Below are positions 10,223 through 19,568 of a stretch of DNA of 64,000 bases, piece after piece. Under the pieces are notes generated by a model, which saw only the letters and a program-made list of their open reading frames with translations, had not been told where the DNA came from and ran no database searches. The stretch lies in contig NZ_JAQVCN010000004.1 of NCBI RefSeq assembly GCF_028689785.1, forward strand, positions 1 to 64,000, given 5' to 3'. Each line of letters opens with the position of its first letter. The first letter of the stretch is position 1. This stretch comes from Zoogloea sp. Lineage in GTDB: Bacteria; Pseudomonadota; Gammaproteobacteria; Burkholderiales; Rhodocyclaceae. The position numbers and the translations under genes were made by a program.

Positions 10223-10887
10223 CCCCCATGCCCGAATCCCGTAGCGCCATCCTCCAGCAGATCCGCGCCGCCCTAGGCCGCGGCCCCCTTTCCGACGCGG
10301 CGGCGGCGGCCCTGGATGCACGCCGCCCGGCCCACCCCCGCATCGCCGTTGACGACGACGATCTGGTGGCGCGCTTCGTCACCCGCTTCGAAAGCCGCTC
10401 GGGCACGGTGGCCCGTGTCAGCGGCGTCGACGCCATCCCCGCCGCCGTCGACGCCTACCGCCAGGCCCACGGCCTGCCGCCCCGCGCCGCCGTCGCCCGC
10501 CCCCTGGCCGGGCTGGCCTGGCCCGCCGGCTTCATCCACCACCCGGGCCCCGCCGGCCAGGACGAACAGATGTCGGTGACCCCCTGCCTTGCCGGCATTG
10601 CCGAGATCGGCAGCCTGATCCTGGCATCCGGGCCCGACAGCCCAACGACCCTCAATTTCGTGCCCGACCACCACCTCATCGTGCTGCCGGCCGGGCGCAT
10701 CGTGCGCCACTTCGAAGACGCCTGGACGCTGCTGCGTGCCCTGCCCGGCGGCCTGCCCCGTGCCACCAACATCATCTCCGGCCCTTCCCGCACCGGCGAC
10801 GTGGAACTCACCATCCAGCTCGGTGCCCATGGTCCGCGCAGCGTACACGTGCTGCTGGTAGCGGATGCAGACCGGGCTACGCCCTAA
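10201..10887 (+). CDS. lutC: L-lactate utilization protein LutC (LldG)
   Basis: Up to 228 residues with the LUD (LutC/YkgG) fold: the SVTPCLAGIAEIGSLILASGP core and the LPAGRIVRHFEDAWTLL segment are typical. The upstream ATG at 10201 overlaps lutB by 22 bases; an internal ATG at 10228 (MPESRSAIL) matches the family N-terminus better and may be the real start. It is the third component of the lactate oxidation operon. The next gene, an HD-GYP protein, starts 56 bp downstream on the same strand with no clear terminator between. Confidence 0.9.
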   Translation: MARSPNLTPMPESRSAILQQIRAALGRGPLSDAAAAALDARRPAHPRIAVDDDDLVARFVTRFESRSGTVARVSGVDAIPAAVDAYRQAHGLPPRAAVARPLAGLAWPAGFIHHPGPAGQDEQMSVTPCLAGIAEIGSLILASGPDSPTTLNFVPDHHLIVLPAGRIVRHFEDAWTLLRALPGGLPRATNIISGPSRTGDVELTIQLGAHGPRSVHVLLVADADRATP

Positions 10888-10943
10888 ACTTCCGCCGCTC
10901 AGGGCCGAAATAGCAGCTATCGTCCGCCACCGGCCCCCGTCCG

Positions 10944-12236
10944 ATGCCGCCTGCTTCACATCAGGATTTTGTCCTGACCCCCGACCAGCTATGCGTCGGG
11001 GTGTTCATCCATATCGACCTGCCCTGGTTCAGCCACCCGTTCAGTTTCAACAGTTTCAAGATCCGCTCGGCCGAGCAACTGGCAACCCTGCGCACGCTGG
11101 GGGTCACGCATTTCCGCTACGACCCCGATCGCTCCGACGTGCAGCCCCGCGGCCTGACCGCCGCTCCGCCGGCCCCGGCCCAGCCCCCCGAGACCGAAAC
11201 CGAAGACCCCGCCAACAGCGCCGCCCTGGCCAGTAAACGTGAGCGCATCGCCCGCCTGGCCCAACGCAAGCGGCAGGTCATCGAAGTGGAAAAGGCCTTG
11301 GTAAAGGCTGCCGGGGTGATGCGGAACATCGGAAAAAACCTCTTCGCCCGCCCGAAGGAATGCCTGGAAGAGGTGGATGAGCTGGTGAACCAGATGGTGA
11401 CCGCCTTCCTTGACCAACCCGAGGTGGCCCTCCATGTGATCGGCGAACATGCCGGCGGCGAGGAAACCTACTACCACGGGCTCAACTGCTCGATCCTGTC
11501 GATGATGCTGGCCAAGGAGCTGGGCTTCGCCCGCGCCCACTGCCAGATCCTCGGCGTCGGCGCCCTGCTCCACGACATCGGCCTCAACGACATTCCCGAC
11601 CGGGTGGCCCGCCCGCGCCACGAGCTGACCGCTCCCGAACGCAACCTGCGCCAGCTTCACTGCGACTACGGCCTGCGCCTGGGCAAGCAGATCGGCCTGC
11701 CCGACCCGGTGCTGCGCATCATCGCCCAGCACCACGAGCTGGCTGACGGCAGCGGCTACCCGAACAAGCTCAAAGGCGATCAGATCGACCCCTTGGCGCG
11801 CATCGTGTCCCTGGTCAACTACTACGACAACCTGTGTAACCCCGCCGACCTGGCCAAGGCCATGACACCCCATGAAGCCCTGTCCCTGATGTTCGCCCAG
11901 CGCCGCGCCAAGTTCGACACCCGGGCCCTGCAGGTGATGATCCGCTGTCTCGGCGTGTACCCCCCCGGCACCGTCGTCAAACTCTCCAACGACGCCCTCG
12001 CCCTGGTGTCCTCCGTCAACCCGGCCAAGCCCCTGCGCCCCTGGGTCACGGTCTACGACCCGGACATCCCCAAGGACGAAGCCATCATGCTCGACCTGGA
12101 GGAAGAACCGGACATCAACATCGCCAAGGCCCTGCGCCCCATCCAGCTCCCCCCCGAGGTGTATGAATACCTCAGCCCGCGCAAGCGGGTGACCTATTAC
12201 TTCGACGCCGATTCTCGGAAGGGGCGCAGTCAATGA
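10944..12236 (+). CDS. HD-GYP domain c-di-GMP phosphodiesterase
   Basis: 430 residues. The N-terminal 70 residues resemble the DUF3391 domain found on many HD-GYP proteins. A helical linker follows, then the HD-GYP domain with HD at residues 210-211 (HDIGLND), HHE, and DGSGYP with GYP at 271-273, so the metal and GYP residues are present. The protein should hydrolyse c-di-GMP in the cytoplasm. The stop overlaps the ATG of the next hybrid kinase (ATGA), so the two are translationally coupled, and the kinase probably acts in the same circuit. A perfect 6-bp stem at 10961-10977 lies just inside the coding start. Confidence 0.92.
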   Translation: MPPASHQDFVLTPDQLCVGVFIHIDLPWFSHPFSFNSFKIRSAEQLATLRTLGVTHFRYDPDRSDVQPRGLTAAPPAPAQPPETETEDPANSAALASKRERIARLAQRKRQVIEVEKALVKAAGVMRNIGKNLFARPKECLEEVDELVNQMVTAFLDQPEVALHVIGEHAGGEETYYHGLNCSILSMMLAKELGFARAHCQILGVGALLHDIGLNDIPDRVARPRHELTAPERNLRQLHCDYGLRLGKQIGLPDPVLRIIAQHHELADGSGYPNKLKGDQIDPLARIVSLVNYYDNLCNPADLAKAMTPHEALSLMFAQRRAKFDTRALQVMIRCLGVYPPGTVVKLSNDALALVSSVNPAKPLRPWVTVYDPDIPKDEAIMLDLEEEPDINIAKALRPIQLPPEVYEYLSPRKRVTYYFDADSRKGRSQ

Positions 12237-14143
12237 GTGCTGCCTACCAAGACGTCCTCCTCGCTGCAGCAGAAGAAATCCTGCTGCTCGTGGACCCTTC
12301 CAGCCTCTCCATCCTGGCCGCCAACCCTGCCGCCGCCCGCCTGCTCGGCCACCCGGCCGATGCCCTCGTGGGCATGTCCATCACCGACATCGAATGCGCC
12401 CTGGCCGACCTGTTCTTCTGGGAAGAAGTGCGGGCCGGCGGCGTCATCGAGGAACAGGTGATGGAGGGCCTGTACCGACGCGCCGACGACAGCCTGCTGT
12501 CGGCGAGCAAAAACATCCGGCGCATCCCGGAAGGCATCCTGGTACGGGCCACCGACATCGGCGCCCAGAAGCGGGCCGAAGACGAACTGGCCCTGATGGC
12601 CTCGCGCCTGCGGGCCACCCTCGAAGCCACCGCCGACGGCATCCTGGTCCTCGACCGGGAGGGTCGCGTGGTCAACATGAACCGCCGCCTGGCCCGCCTG
12701 TGGCAACTTCCCGAAGACCTGCTGGCCCGCCACGACGATGCAGCCCTTCTCGGCCACCTGATCCGGGCCGTCGAGGCGCCGGAGGCGCTGCGCCGCCTGC
12801 TCACCGACCAGGGCCTCAACGAGAGCTTCGACACCCTCCCCCTGCGGGACGGCCGCATCTTCGAGCTCAGCGCCCGCCCGGCACGCCACGACGAGGAGGT
12901 CATCGGCCGGGTATTCTGCGTCACCGACGTTACCGAGCGGCACCGCGCCGAACAGGCCCTGATCGCCGCCCGCGATGCCGCCACCGCCGCCAGCCGCGCC
13001 AAGAGCGACTTTCTGGCGATGATGTCCCACGAGATCCGCACCCCGATGAATGGCATCATCGGCATGGCCCAGCTGCTCGAAATGGCCCCCCACTCGGCCG
13101 AGCAGAAGGACTACATCAGCACCATCCAGAAGAGCGGTGAAGCCCTGCTCGGCATCATCAACGACATCCTCGACTACTCCAAGATCGAGGCCCGCAAGAT
13201 GAGCCTCGAACAGGTCTGCTTCGATCTGCGCCAGCTGGTGACCGACGTGGAGCGCCTGTTCCGCCCGAAGGCCAGGGAGAAAGCCCTGGACTTCAGCATA
13301 GCCGTCACCGACAACACCCCGCGGGTGCTCATCGGCGATCCGACCCGTCTCCGCCAGGTGCTGATGAACCTGGTGGGCAACGCCTTCAAGTTCACCGCCC
13401 ACGGCCGCGTCGGCATTCATGTGGCGGCCACCCCCGGCGACGCAGGCCGCACCCACCTGCGCTTCACGGTCAGCGACACCGGCATCGGCATCGCCCCGGA
13501 CAAGTGTCGGCACATTTTCACGCCCTTCGAGCAGGCCGACATGTCCACCACCCGCCGCTACGGCGGCACCGGCCTCGGCCTGGCCATCTGCCGCATGCTG
13601 TGCGAGCTGATGGGGGGCGAGATTGGCGTGGACAGTGAGGAAGGCAGCGGCTCCCGCTTCTGGTTCACCGTGAGCCTGGAGAGTGCCGCCACCGAGGAAA
13701 GCACCGCCCCCGAAACCCCGCGCCCCATCCTGCGCCAGAGCACCCGCATCCTGATCGTCGAGGACAACGCGATCAACCGCCTGGTCCTCGGCCGCATGCT
13801 CGAACGCTTCGGCGCCCAAGATCTGGTCTATGCCGAGAACGGCGAAGAGGCCCTGGTACGCTGCGCGGATGCCGACTTCGAGCTGATCTTCATGGACGCC
13901 CGCATGCCCAGGCTCGACGGCATCGCCACCACCCAGGCCCTGCGGGCCGACGGTAACAAAGCGTACATCATCGGCGTCAGTGCAGACGCCATGAGCGAGG
14001 AGCGCCAGGCCGCCCTGGACGCCGGCATGAATGACTACGTCGTCAAACCAGTGGCCCGGGAAGCCCTTGCCGAAGCGATCCAGCGCTGGCGGCAGATCCT
14101 GATTGCCGCCCACCATGCCAGCCAGGGCTACAGCGAAAACTGA
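12233..14143 (+). CDS. Hybrid sensor histidine kinase (PAS-PAS-HisKA-HATPase-REC), soluble
   Basis: 636 residues with no transmembrane segment. Two PAS-like domains (about 8-110 and 120-240) precede HisKA with His266 ([13 protein letters not shown]), an HATPase domain ([20 protein letters not shown]) and a C-terminal receiver with Asp555 (FMDARMP). It is translationally coupled to the upstream HD-GYP gene. A cytoplasmic signal that tunes c-di-GMP breakdown is a reasonable inference; no partner HPt or DNA-binding regulator is adjacent. Confidence 0.9.
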   Translation: MSAAYQDVLLAAAEEILLLVDPSSLSILAANPAAARLLGHPADALVGMSITDIECALADLFFWEEVRAGGVIEEQVMEGLYRRADDSLLSASKNIRRIPEGILVRATDIGAQKRAEDELALMASRLRATLEATADGILVLDREGRVVNMNRRLARLWQLPEDLLARHDDAALLGHLIRAVEAPEALRRLLTDQGLNESFDTLPLRDGRIFELSARPARHDEEVIGRVFCVTDVTERHRAEQALIAARDAATAASRAKSDFLAMMSHEIRTPMNGIIGMAQLLEMAPHSAEQKDYISTIQKSGEALLGIINDILDYSKIEARKMSLEQVCFDLRQLVTDVERLFRPKAREKALDFSIAVTDNTPRVLIGDPTRLRQVLMNLVGNAFKFTAHGRVGIHVAATPGDAGRTHLRFTVSDTGIGIAPDKCRHIFTPFEQADMSTTRRYGGTGLGLAICRMLCELMGGEIGVDSEEGSGSRFWFTVSLESAATEESTAPETPRPILRQSTRILIVEDNAINRLVLGRMLERFGAQDLVYAENGEEALVRCADADFELIFMDARMPRLDGIATTQALRADGNKAYIIGVSADAMSEERQAALDAGMNDYVVKPVAREALAEAIQRWRQILIAAHHASQGYSEN

Positions 14144-14254
14144 AAAAAGCACGGCCCGAAGACACAGATTTGCTTACAAACCCGGCCAATCCACAGAGCC
14201 CAAGCTCGCTATCCTTGAATCGTTCCGCCCCATCCGGGGTATGAGGAGAGGACC

Positions 14255-14551
14255 ATGCGCAAGATCCGCCAACTGATCATCACCAGCCTGCTGGCCAGCC
14301 TCGGGCTCGGTCTGTCATTGAACGCCAGCGCTCACGGTGGCGACCGAGACCGCCATCATCGCCACGACTACGGAGAACGTCACCACGGCTGGAAGCATCA
14401 CGACCGCCACTACGGCTACCGCGATTACTACCGCCCCCCGCGTGTGGTCTATCAACCCGCCCCCTACTACGCCCCGCCGCCGCGCTACGCCTACACGCCG
14501 CAGCCGTCGGTGGTGATCGGCATTCCGCCGCTGGTCATTCCCTTACGCTGA
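14255..14551 (+). CDS. Small secreted His/Tyr/Pro-rich protein
   Basis: 98 residues preceded by a strong GAGGAGAGG ribosome site. A signal peptide (MRKIRQLIITSLLASLGLGLSLNASA by position 1-26) is followed by a His/Asp/Arg-rich stretch, a Tyr/Pro-rich stretch and a hydrophobic tail (VVIGIPPLVIP). Similar low-complexity envelope proteins occur in many Proteobacteria without known function. The histidine-rich part could bind metal, which is inference only. Confidence 0.75.
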   Translation: MRKIRQLIITSLLASLGLGLSLNASAHGGDRDRHHRHDYGERHHGWKHHDRHYGYRDYYRPPRVVYQPAPYYAPPPRYAYTPQPSVVIGIPPLVIPLR

Positions 14552-14951
14552 AACTGGGAGAACCCATGACAGGGAGGCGCGTGCTGGCCGAGAAGGCCAG
14601 CTGAAGCAAGGGCTCGACATCCGTCCGCAACCCGAACAGCTCTTCCATGCAGCGGATATGGGCGTGGGTGCACTCCTCGATGAGACTCCGGACGATGGTC
14701 ACCGAGCCCTCGGCGCCGGCTTCCGCCATCAGGCCGACACGCTGTTCGAGTGCAGCCCGGTCAGCGCTGTAGCGCACATCCCCACGGGGCAGCACATGGT
14801 TGCGCAGACAGCTGTCACTGGCCCCCAGGGCCAGCCTGCTCACCAGATACTGCATACGCTGCGCCGCATCGACATTGGCGAGGGCAAGCCTCCCGACCAA
14901 GGTCATCAGGCTGAGACGGGTGCGATAGACGGGGGCTTGCGTGGTCCACAT
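14535..14951 (-). CDS. Hypothetical helical protein
   Basis: 138 residues from an ATG at 14951 on the minus strand. The composition is helical and alanine/leucine-rich with scattered charges (SLMTLVGRLALANVDAAQRMQYL), more protein-like than the overlapping plus-strand frame. It overlaps the 3' end of the preceding convergent gene by 17 bp. It faintly recalls phasin-like helical proteins but no diagnostic motif is present. Just upstream (14956-15078) a separate minus-strand frame encodes another protein-like stretch, so the region may hold a broken gene. Confidence 0.4.
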   Translation of the reverse strand: MWTTQAPVYRTRLSLMTLVGRLALANVDAAQRMQYLVSRLALGASDSCLRNHVLPRGDVRYSADRAALEQRVGLMAEAGAEGSVTIVRSLIEECTHAHIRCMEELFGLRTDVEPLLQLAFSASTRLPVMGSPSFSVRE

Positions 14952-15093
14952 GGGCTCAAGGTCTCGATTGGGTCAACACATCGGTGAACTGCAAGAATAT
15001 GGGCAGAAGGCGCTCGCCGGCCAGGAAATCTGTCGCCACCCGCAGCGTGTCATTCTGCACCGATTGCAACAGCTTGTCTCAGCCGGCCTCCAT

Positions 15094-16002
15094 TCACCCG
15101 GGCCTGTTCACCGGCCATAACCAGGCCGCACCCCTGACCCCGGACGAATCCCCGTGGACGGCAGCCAACAGACGGGTGACCACCTGATCGGAGAAGACAT
15201 GGCTCCCCCAGTGACGAGGGACATGCGCATACAGGCGTGCCAGGTTCGACAGCCCGCCGCCGAGCACGATCACATCTGGATCCAGCAGGTTGATCACCCC
15301 GGCCAGAGCCCGGGCCAGTCGCGCCTCGTAGCGCTGCAGGGTCGCCTCGCAGGCGGCATCCCCTGCCGCCGCGCCAGACACGATGTCCTCAGGGGGTAAT
15401 TCAATACCATTCTGCCGGGCGTGATCGGCAGCCATGCCCGGGCCGCTCAGGTAGGTTTCGACGCAACCGGAACGGCCGCAGTAACAGGCCGGCAGGGGCA
15501 GATCGTCGCCCCCGGGCAGGGGCAAGGGGTTGTGTCCCCACTCGCCGGCAATCCCGTTGTTCCCATCGAGCACCTGCCCATGCACCACGATGCCGCCCCC
15601 CACCCCGGTGCCGAGGATCACCCCGAAGACCACGCCGGCTCCCGCCCCAGCGCCGTCCACCGCCTCGGACAGGGCGAAGCAGTTCGCGTCATTGGCGATG
15701 CGCAGCTCGCGCCCAAGCAGGCCTTGCAGATCCGTCAGCAGGGGCCGGCCGATGAGGCAGGTCGAATTGGCATTCTTGATCAGCCCGCTGCGCCGGGACA
15801 GGGCGCCGGGCGTACCCACCCCCACCGTTCCGCGGCGGCCCAGTTCGCCCTCCACCGCATCCACCAGTCCGGCCACCACGGCCAGGGTAGCTGCATAGTC
15901 GCCCCGGGGCGTCGCTACCCGGCGCCGGGCCAGAGTGCGTCCGTCGTCGTCGAGGGCGATGATTTCGATCTTGGTGCCGCCGAGGTCGATACCGATGCGC
16001 AT
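15094..16002 (-). CDS. ROK-family sugar kinase (fructokinase/glucokinase-like)
   Basis: 302 residues. The N-terminal ATP-binding motif IGIDLGGTKIE, the substrate-side VFGVILGTGVGGG, and the ROK zinc signature CYCGRSGCVETY are all present. The C-terminus HGDSSGVRGAAWLW matches the Mak/fructokinase branch. It phosphorylates a hexose with ATP in the cytoplasm; fructose is the likeliest substrate by family similarity, glucose is possible. It stands alone, with rarD upstream on the same strand 49 bp away. Confidence 0.9.
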   Translation of the reverse strand: MRIGIDLGGTKIEIIALDDDGRTLARRRVATPRGDYAATLAVVAGLVDAVEGELGRRGTVGVGTPGALSRRSGLIKNANSTCLIGRPLLTDLQGLLGRELRIANDANCFALSEAVDGAGAGAGVVFGVILGTGVGGGIVVHGQVLDGNNGIAGEWGHNPLPLPGGDDLPLPACYCGRSGCVETYLSGPGMAADHARQNGIELPPEDIVSGAAAGDAACEATLQRYEARLARALAGVINLLDPDVIVLGGGLSNLARLYAHVPRHWGSHVFSDQVVTRLLAAVHGDSSGVRGAAWLWPVNRPG

Positions 16003-16051
16003 GGACTGAAGATCCAGGGGGAAACCCCGATGATAGCCCCGCCACCACCGT

Positions 16052-16942
16052 TCAAGCCTGGCTCGCCCGGTACTTCTCCCAGCCGCTCCAGCTATACAGG
16101 ATCAGCCCGGCCCAGATCAGGCCGAAGGTAAGCAACCGCGCCGGCTGCAGGGGCTCGTCGAAGATCAAAATGGCGGTGAGGAACTGCAGGGTCGGGTTGA
16201 TGTACATGAGCATGCCCACCGTAGCCAGGTTGAGACGCTGGGCGGCCGCGGCAAACAGCATCAGAGGCAGGGCTGTGAGCACCCCGGAGGCCGCCAGCAG
16301 GCCCTGGGTGAGGCCATCAAAGCCCGTGAACACGCTGTGCCCCTGGGCCTGTTGCCACAGGGCGTACAGGCCGATCAGCGGCAGCATGGTGAGGGTCTCC
16401 AGCCACAGGCCGGAGATGGCATTCACCGCCACCTGCTTGCGCACCAGCCCGTAGAGCCCGAAGCTGCCGCCGATGAACAGGGATATCCACGGCAGGCTGC
16501 CGAGGGTCAGAAACTCGCTACCGACGGCCGCCACGGCCAGCCCCACCGAGGCCCACTCCTTGCCGTTTAGGCGCTCCTTGAGCACCAGCATGCCGAGCAG
16601 CACATTTACCAGCGGGGTCAGGAAGTAGCCCAGGCTGGAGGCCACCACCTGGCGCTGGTCCACCGCCCACAGGAAAGCCAGCCAGTTGGAGCCCACCAGC
16701 AAGGCCGCCACCCCCAGGCGCAGCACGGTGCCCGGGCGCCGCGCCGCGGCAAGGGTTGCTGGCCAATGATGCCGTGCGCTGAGGATGAGACTGACGAACA
16801 CACAGCCCCACAGGGCCCGGTTGCACAACACATCCACGGGGCCAACATGGCCAAGCTGGCGGAAGAACAAGGGAAAGAAGCCCCAGATGCCGTAGGCTCC
16901 GAGGCCGAAGGCCACACCGGCCAGGCTTGCACGTGGGTCCAC
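16052..16942 (-). CDS. rarD: RarD protein, EamA/DMT-superfamily transporter
   Basis: About 296 residues from a GTG at 16942 preceded by GAAGG; a longer TTG start at 16972 is less convincing. Roughly ten transmembrane helices are visible as two EamA repeats, with the RarD-type opening GLGAYGIWGFFPLFFRQL and the LGYFLTPLVNVLLG segment. RarD proteins are inner-membrane permeases of unknown substrate, linked to chloramphenicol sensitivity in other bacteria. Confidence 0.9.
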   Translation of the reverse strand: MDPRASLAGVAFGLGAYGIWGFFPLFFRQLGHVGPVDVLCNRALWGCVFVSLILSARHHWPATLAAARRPGTVLRLGVAALLVGSNWLAFLWAVDQRQVVASSLGYFLTPLVNVLLGMLVLKERLNGKEWASVGLAVAAVGSEFLTLGSLPWISLFIGGSFGLYGLVRKQVAVNAISGLWLETLTMLPLIGLYALWQQAQGHSVFTGFDGLTQGLLAASGVLTALPLMLFAAAAQRLNLATVGMLMYINPTLQFLTAILIFDEPLQPARLLTFGLIWAGLILYSWSGWEKYRASQA

Positions 16943-17068
16943 GGGTTTACCTTCGCGGAAAGTCGGGAACAAAAGGTATCACCTGCCCCGTCGCTCCGCC
17001 CTTGGGGTTTTCCTCCAGACCCGCCGGCAGCCTACAATGGGTCCATTCCACCGCAAGGACGCACTACC

Positions 17069-17389
17069 ATGCTGATCATCTTCAAATCCCCCGCCAGCGG
17101 CGACGTCATCATGTTCGAGAAGAACGGCAAGGAGATGCTCACCGTGCTGGGCAAAGACCCGGCCGATCCCAAGGGCATCGTCACCGTCGAGCAACTGCCG
17201 GCAGCCATCGCCACCCTGAAGGACGCGATTGCGGCCGACAAGGCTCACCAGGCAGAAAGGGCCGAGACGGACGAAACCGAGGCCAAGCCCGGCGGTGGCG
17301 GAGTCAGCTTCTTCCAGCGCGCCGTGCCACTGCTGGAGCTCCTGGAACGCTCCCTGAAAGACAAGCACCCGGTCACCTGGGGCGTTTGA
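17069..17389 (+). CDS. DUF1840 family protein
   Basis: 106 residues from an ATG with AAGGAC upstream. It opens with LIIFKSPASGDVIMFEKNGKEML and ends with FFQRAVPLLELLERSLKDKHPVTWG, the conserved ends of the DUF1840 family of Beta- and Gammaproteobacteria. The centre is charged and variable. It is cytoplasmic and of unknown function. A SprT-like gene begins 22 bp downstream and may be co-transcribed. Confidence 0.85.
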   Translation: MLIIFKSPASGDVIMFEKNGKEMLTVLGKDPADPKGIVTVEQLPAAIATLKDAIAADKAHQAERAETDETEAKPGGGGVSFFQRAVPLLELLERSLKDKHPVTWGV

Positions 17390-17411
17390 AGCTCACCGGC
17401 CGCCTGCCCCC

Positions 17412-17789
17412 ATGACCCGGCGCGATATCGACCTGGCCCTTGAGGTGGTGAGGGCACACCTGCCCGAGCTGGGTATTCCGAAGCGCCTGTGCACCCTGCG
17501 CCTGCCGGCATCAGGGCGGGTGGTGGGCCAGTACCGCTGGCATTCCGACACCCTGCGCCTCAACCCACGCTACCTCGCCCCGTTGTCCGAAGCCGACGCC
17601 CTCGACCTGCTCGATACGGTACTCCACGAGCTTCTCCACAAGGCCTCGCCCCTGTGGAAACAGCTGCGCGACAGCTTCCGCCACCATCCGGACATCTGGA
17701 GGCAGGCGGAAGCCCTGACTGCCCGCCTTGGCCCAAGCTACCTGGCGCAGCGCCGTAGCACAGACCAGGTCGGGCAGCCGCTGGACTGA
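17412..17789 (+). CDS. SprT-like zinc metallopeptidase-domain protein
   Basis: 125 residues with one clear HExxH zinc motif, HELLH at residues 72-76, in the context LLDTVLHELLHKASP. The N-terminal helix-strand layout and the following Trp/His residues resemble the SprT/M48-like minimal metallopeptidase fold. It is short for a complete SprT (about 150-165) and lacks an obvious zinc-ribbon tail. Substrate unknown. Confidence 0.7.
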   Translation: MTRRDIDLALEVVRAHLPELGIPKRLCTLRLPASGRVVGQYRWHSDTLRLNPRYLAPLSEADALDLLDTVLHELLHKASPLWKQLRDSFRHHPDIWRQAEALTARLGPSYLAQRRSTDQVGQPLD

Positions 17790-17809
17790 GTTACCGCCCA
17801 GGCGCTGGT

Positions 17810-18409
17810 TCAGTCGGGAATGTCGGTCACGTCCGGCACCACCACCGCAAACAGATCACCCAGTGCGGCCAGGGCAGCTGCCTGCAGGGCTTCGGCAGCT
17901 ACGGTACTGCCATCCGGCGCGGCCAGGGGGCGGGTGGCGGTGGCATTGGCCGGCACAGTGACCGCGTAGCCCAGGTTGAAGGCCCCACGGCCCGTGGAGT
18001 TGATGCACATGTGGGTCATGAAACCGGCCACCACCACGTTCTTCACCCCGAGGGCCTTCAGGCGCGCATCCAGATCGGTGTTGACGAAGGAGTTGGGGTA
18101 GTTCTTCACCACCACCGGCTCGCCCTCGATGGGCGCCACCTTATCGGCAATCGCACCGATCTCGGCCCGGATGTCGTAGGGTGAGCCGGGGCCCGCGTCG
18201 TGCTGGATGTGGATCACCGGCACCTTCAGGGCGCGGGCGCGGGCCAGCAGGCTGGCGCAGGCATCCAGGGCCGGCTCGACGCCGCTGAGCTGCATAACCC
18301 CCGTGCGGTAGGTGTTCTGGGCATCGACCAGGATGAGAGCCGACTCGGACAGGCGGGACGGGGCTGCGGGGAGGCCGGACAACTGGCGCAGGGTGGTGGA
18401 AGCGGTCAT
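17810..18409 (-). CDS. Isochorismatase-family cysteine hydrolase
   Basis: 199 residues from an ATG at 18409 with AGGAG upstream. The catalytic triad of the family is visible: Asp in LILVDAQNTY, Lys in VVVKNYPNSF, and Cys in VAGFMTHMCINSTGRGA. Members hydrolyse amides such as nicotinamide or ureidoacrylate, or isochorismate; the sequence does not say which. It is divergently transcribed from a LysR regulator across a 175-bp gap, so that regulator probably controls it. Confidence 0.9.
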   Translation of the reverse strand: MTASTTLRQLSGLPAAPSRLSESALILVDAQNTYRTGVMQLSGVEPALDACASLLARARALKVPVIHIQHDAGPGSPYDIRAEIGAIADKVAPIEGEPVVVKNYPNSFVNTDLDARLKALGVKNVVVAGFMTHMCINSTGRGAFNLGYAVTVPANATATRPLAAPDGSTVAAEALQAAALAALGDLFAVVVPDVTDIPD

Positions 18410-18496
18410 GGGATGTCTCCTGTTTGATTGGTGAAGCAGCGGGCACAGACTACTCTCTGTCCAAACCTGCGTGAATTGACATCCACGCCCCGCTTT

Positions 18497-18512
18497 CCTG
18501 CAAAAATGCAGG
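18497..18512. promoter_or_regulatory. Palindrome in the divergent isochorismatase/lysR intergenic region
   Basis: CCTGCA-AAAA-TGCAGG is a perfect 6-4-6 inverted repeat about 90 bp from both start codons. Its position between a LysR gene and its divergent neighbour makes it a candidate LysR operator; binding is not shown by the sequence alone. Confidence 0.45.
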
Positions 18513-18584
18513 CTCAAACACGAATGGTGGCAGGTAACTTGAAACTGAGGAAAGCAGGATGACCGCTCAAACGGAGATCTCGAG

Positions 18585-19451
18585 ATGAACTGGGACGACC
18601 TGCGTTTTCTGGTGGTGCTCGGCCGCGAAGGGACGCTGGCGGCGGCGGCTCGCAGCCTCAAGGTGGACCAGACCACCGTGGCCCGACGCCTGAGGGCCCT
18701 GGAGGACACGCTGGGCACGCCACTGTTCGAGCGCGGCGAAGGGCGCTGGCACCCCACCCCGGTGGGCGCGCGGGTGCTGGAACGTAGCGCACGCATCGAG
18801 GAGGACGTGGCCGGGGTGGTGCGCCTGGCCGAGGCCGGCAACCAGGCAGTGAGCGGCCTGGTACGCATCACTGCGGTCAGCGCCATCATCGGCGAATACC
18901 TGGTGCCGCGCCTGCCCGACCTGTACGCCCGGCATCCGGATCTGGCCGTGGCGCTGATCGCCAGCAACGACAACCTCAGCGTGGCCCGCCGGGAGGCCGA
19001 CATCGCCATCCGCCTGGCCCGCCCGGCCAGCGGCGACTTCCTGATCCGCAAGCTGGCCGACGTGGGCTTCGGCATCTACGGCGCCGCCCGGGGCGACCTG
19101 CCGGTACGGCCCGATGACTGGGTGGCCTACAACCAGGACCTGGCGCACACGCCGGAGATGCAGCGTCTCGACGCAATGCTGGGCAAAGGCCGGGTGCGCC
19201 TGCGCTCCAACAGCCTGCGCGGCCTGGCCCGGGCGGTGGCTGACGGCATCGGCCATGGCATCCTGCCCTGTTTCATGGCCGACCTCGACCCGAGCCTGGT
19301 TCGCCTGGGGGGGCCAGAGCCGGTACTGACCCGGGAGCTCTGGATGCTCATTCACCCGGATGCCCGCCCCCAGGCCCGGGTTGCCGCCAGCGCCGACTGG
19401 CTGGTGGAGTGCTTCAGCGCCGAGGCGGCGCGCTTCCGCGGCAAACCCTGA
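18585..19451 (+). CDS. LysR-family transcriptional regulator
   Basis: 288 residues. The N-terminal winged helix is typical (LRFLVVLGREGTLAAAARSLKVDQTTVARRLRALEDTLGTPLFER, given by residues 7-50), followed by the effector-binding domain starting at GLVRITAVSAIIGEYLVPRL. Divergent orientation to the isochorismatase gene suggests that is its target, with autoregulation from the shared gap. The inducer is not predictable. Confidence 0.92.
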   Translation: MNWDDLRFLVVLGREGTLAAAARSLKVDQTTVARRLRALEDTLGTPLFERGEGRWHPTPVGARVLERSARIEEDVAGVVRLAEAGNQAVSGLVRITAVSAIIGEYLVPRLPDLYARHPDLAVALIASNDNLSVARREADIAIRLARPASGDFLIRKLADVGFGIYGAARGDLPVRPDDWVAYNQDLAHTPEMQRLDAMLGKGRVRLRSNSLRGLARAVADGIGHGILPCFMADLDPSLVRLGGPEPVLTRELWMLIHPDARPQARVAASADWLVECFSAEAARFRGKP

Positions 19452-19568
19452 AACGGCGGGGCGGGAGGGCCTGCCCCATCATGCTGTCTTCACAAAAGCT
19501 TCATTCATTTGGCGTGGAACGGTGGCAACAATAGCGGTATTACCCATTGCTCCCTCCGTCCACGCGCC

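Noticed and set aside
14984-15187. 67-residue plus-strand frame
   Set aside because: Overlaps the ROK kinase 3' end and has no protein-like pattern.
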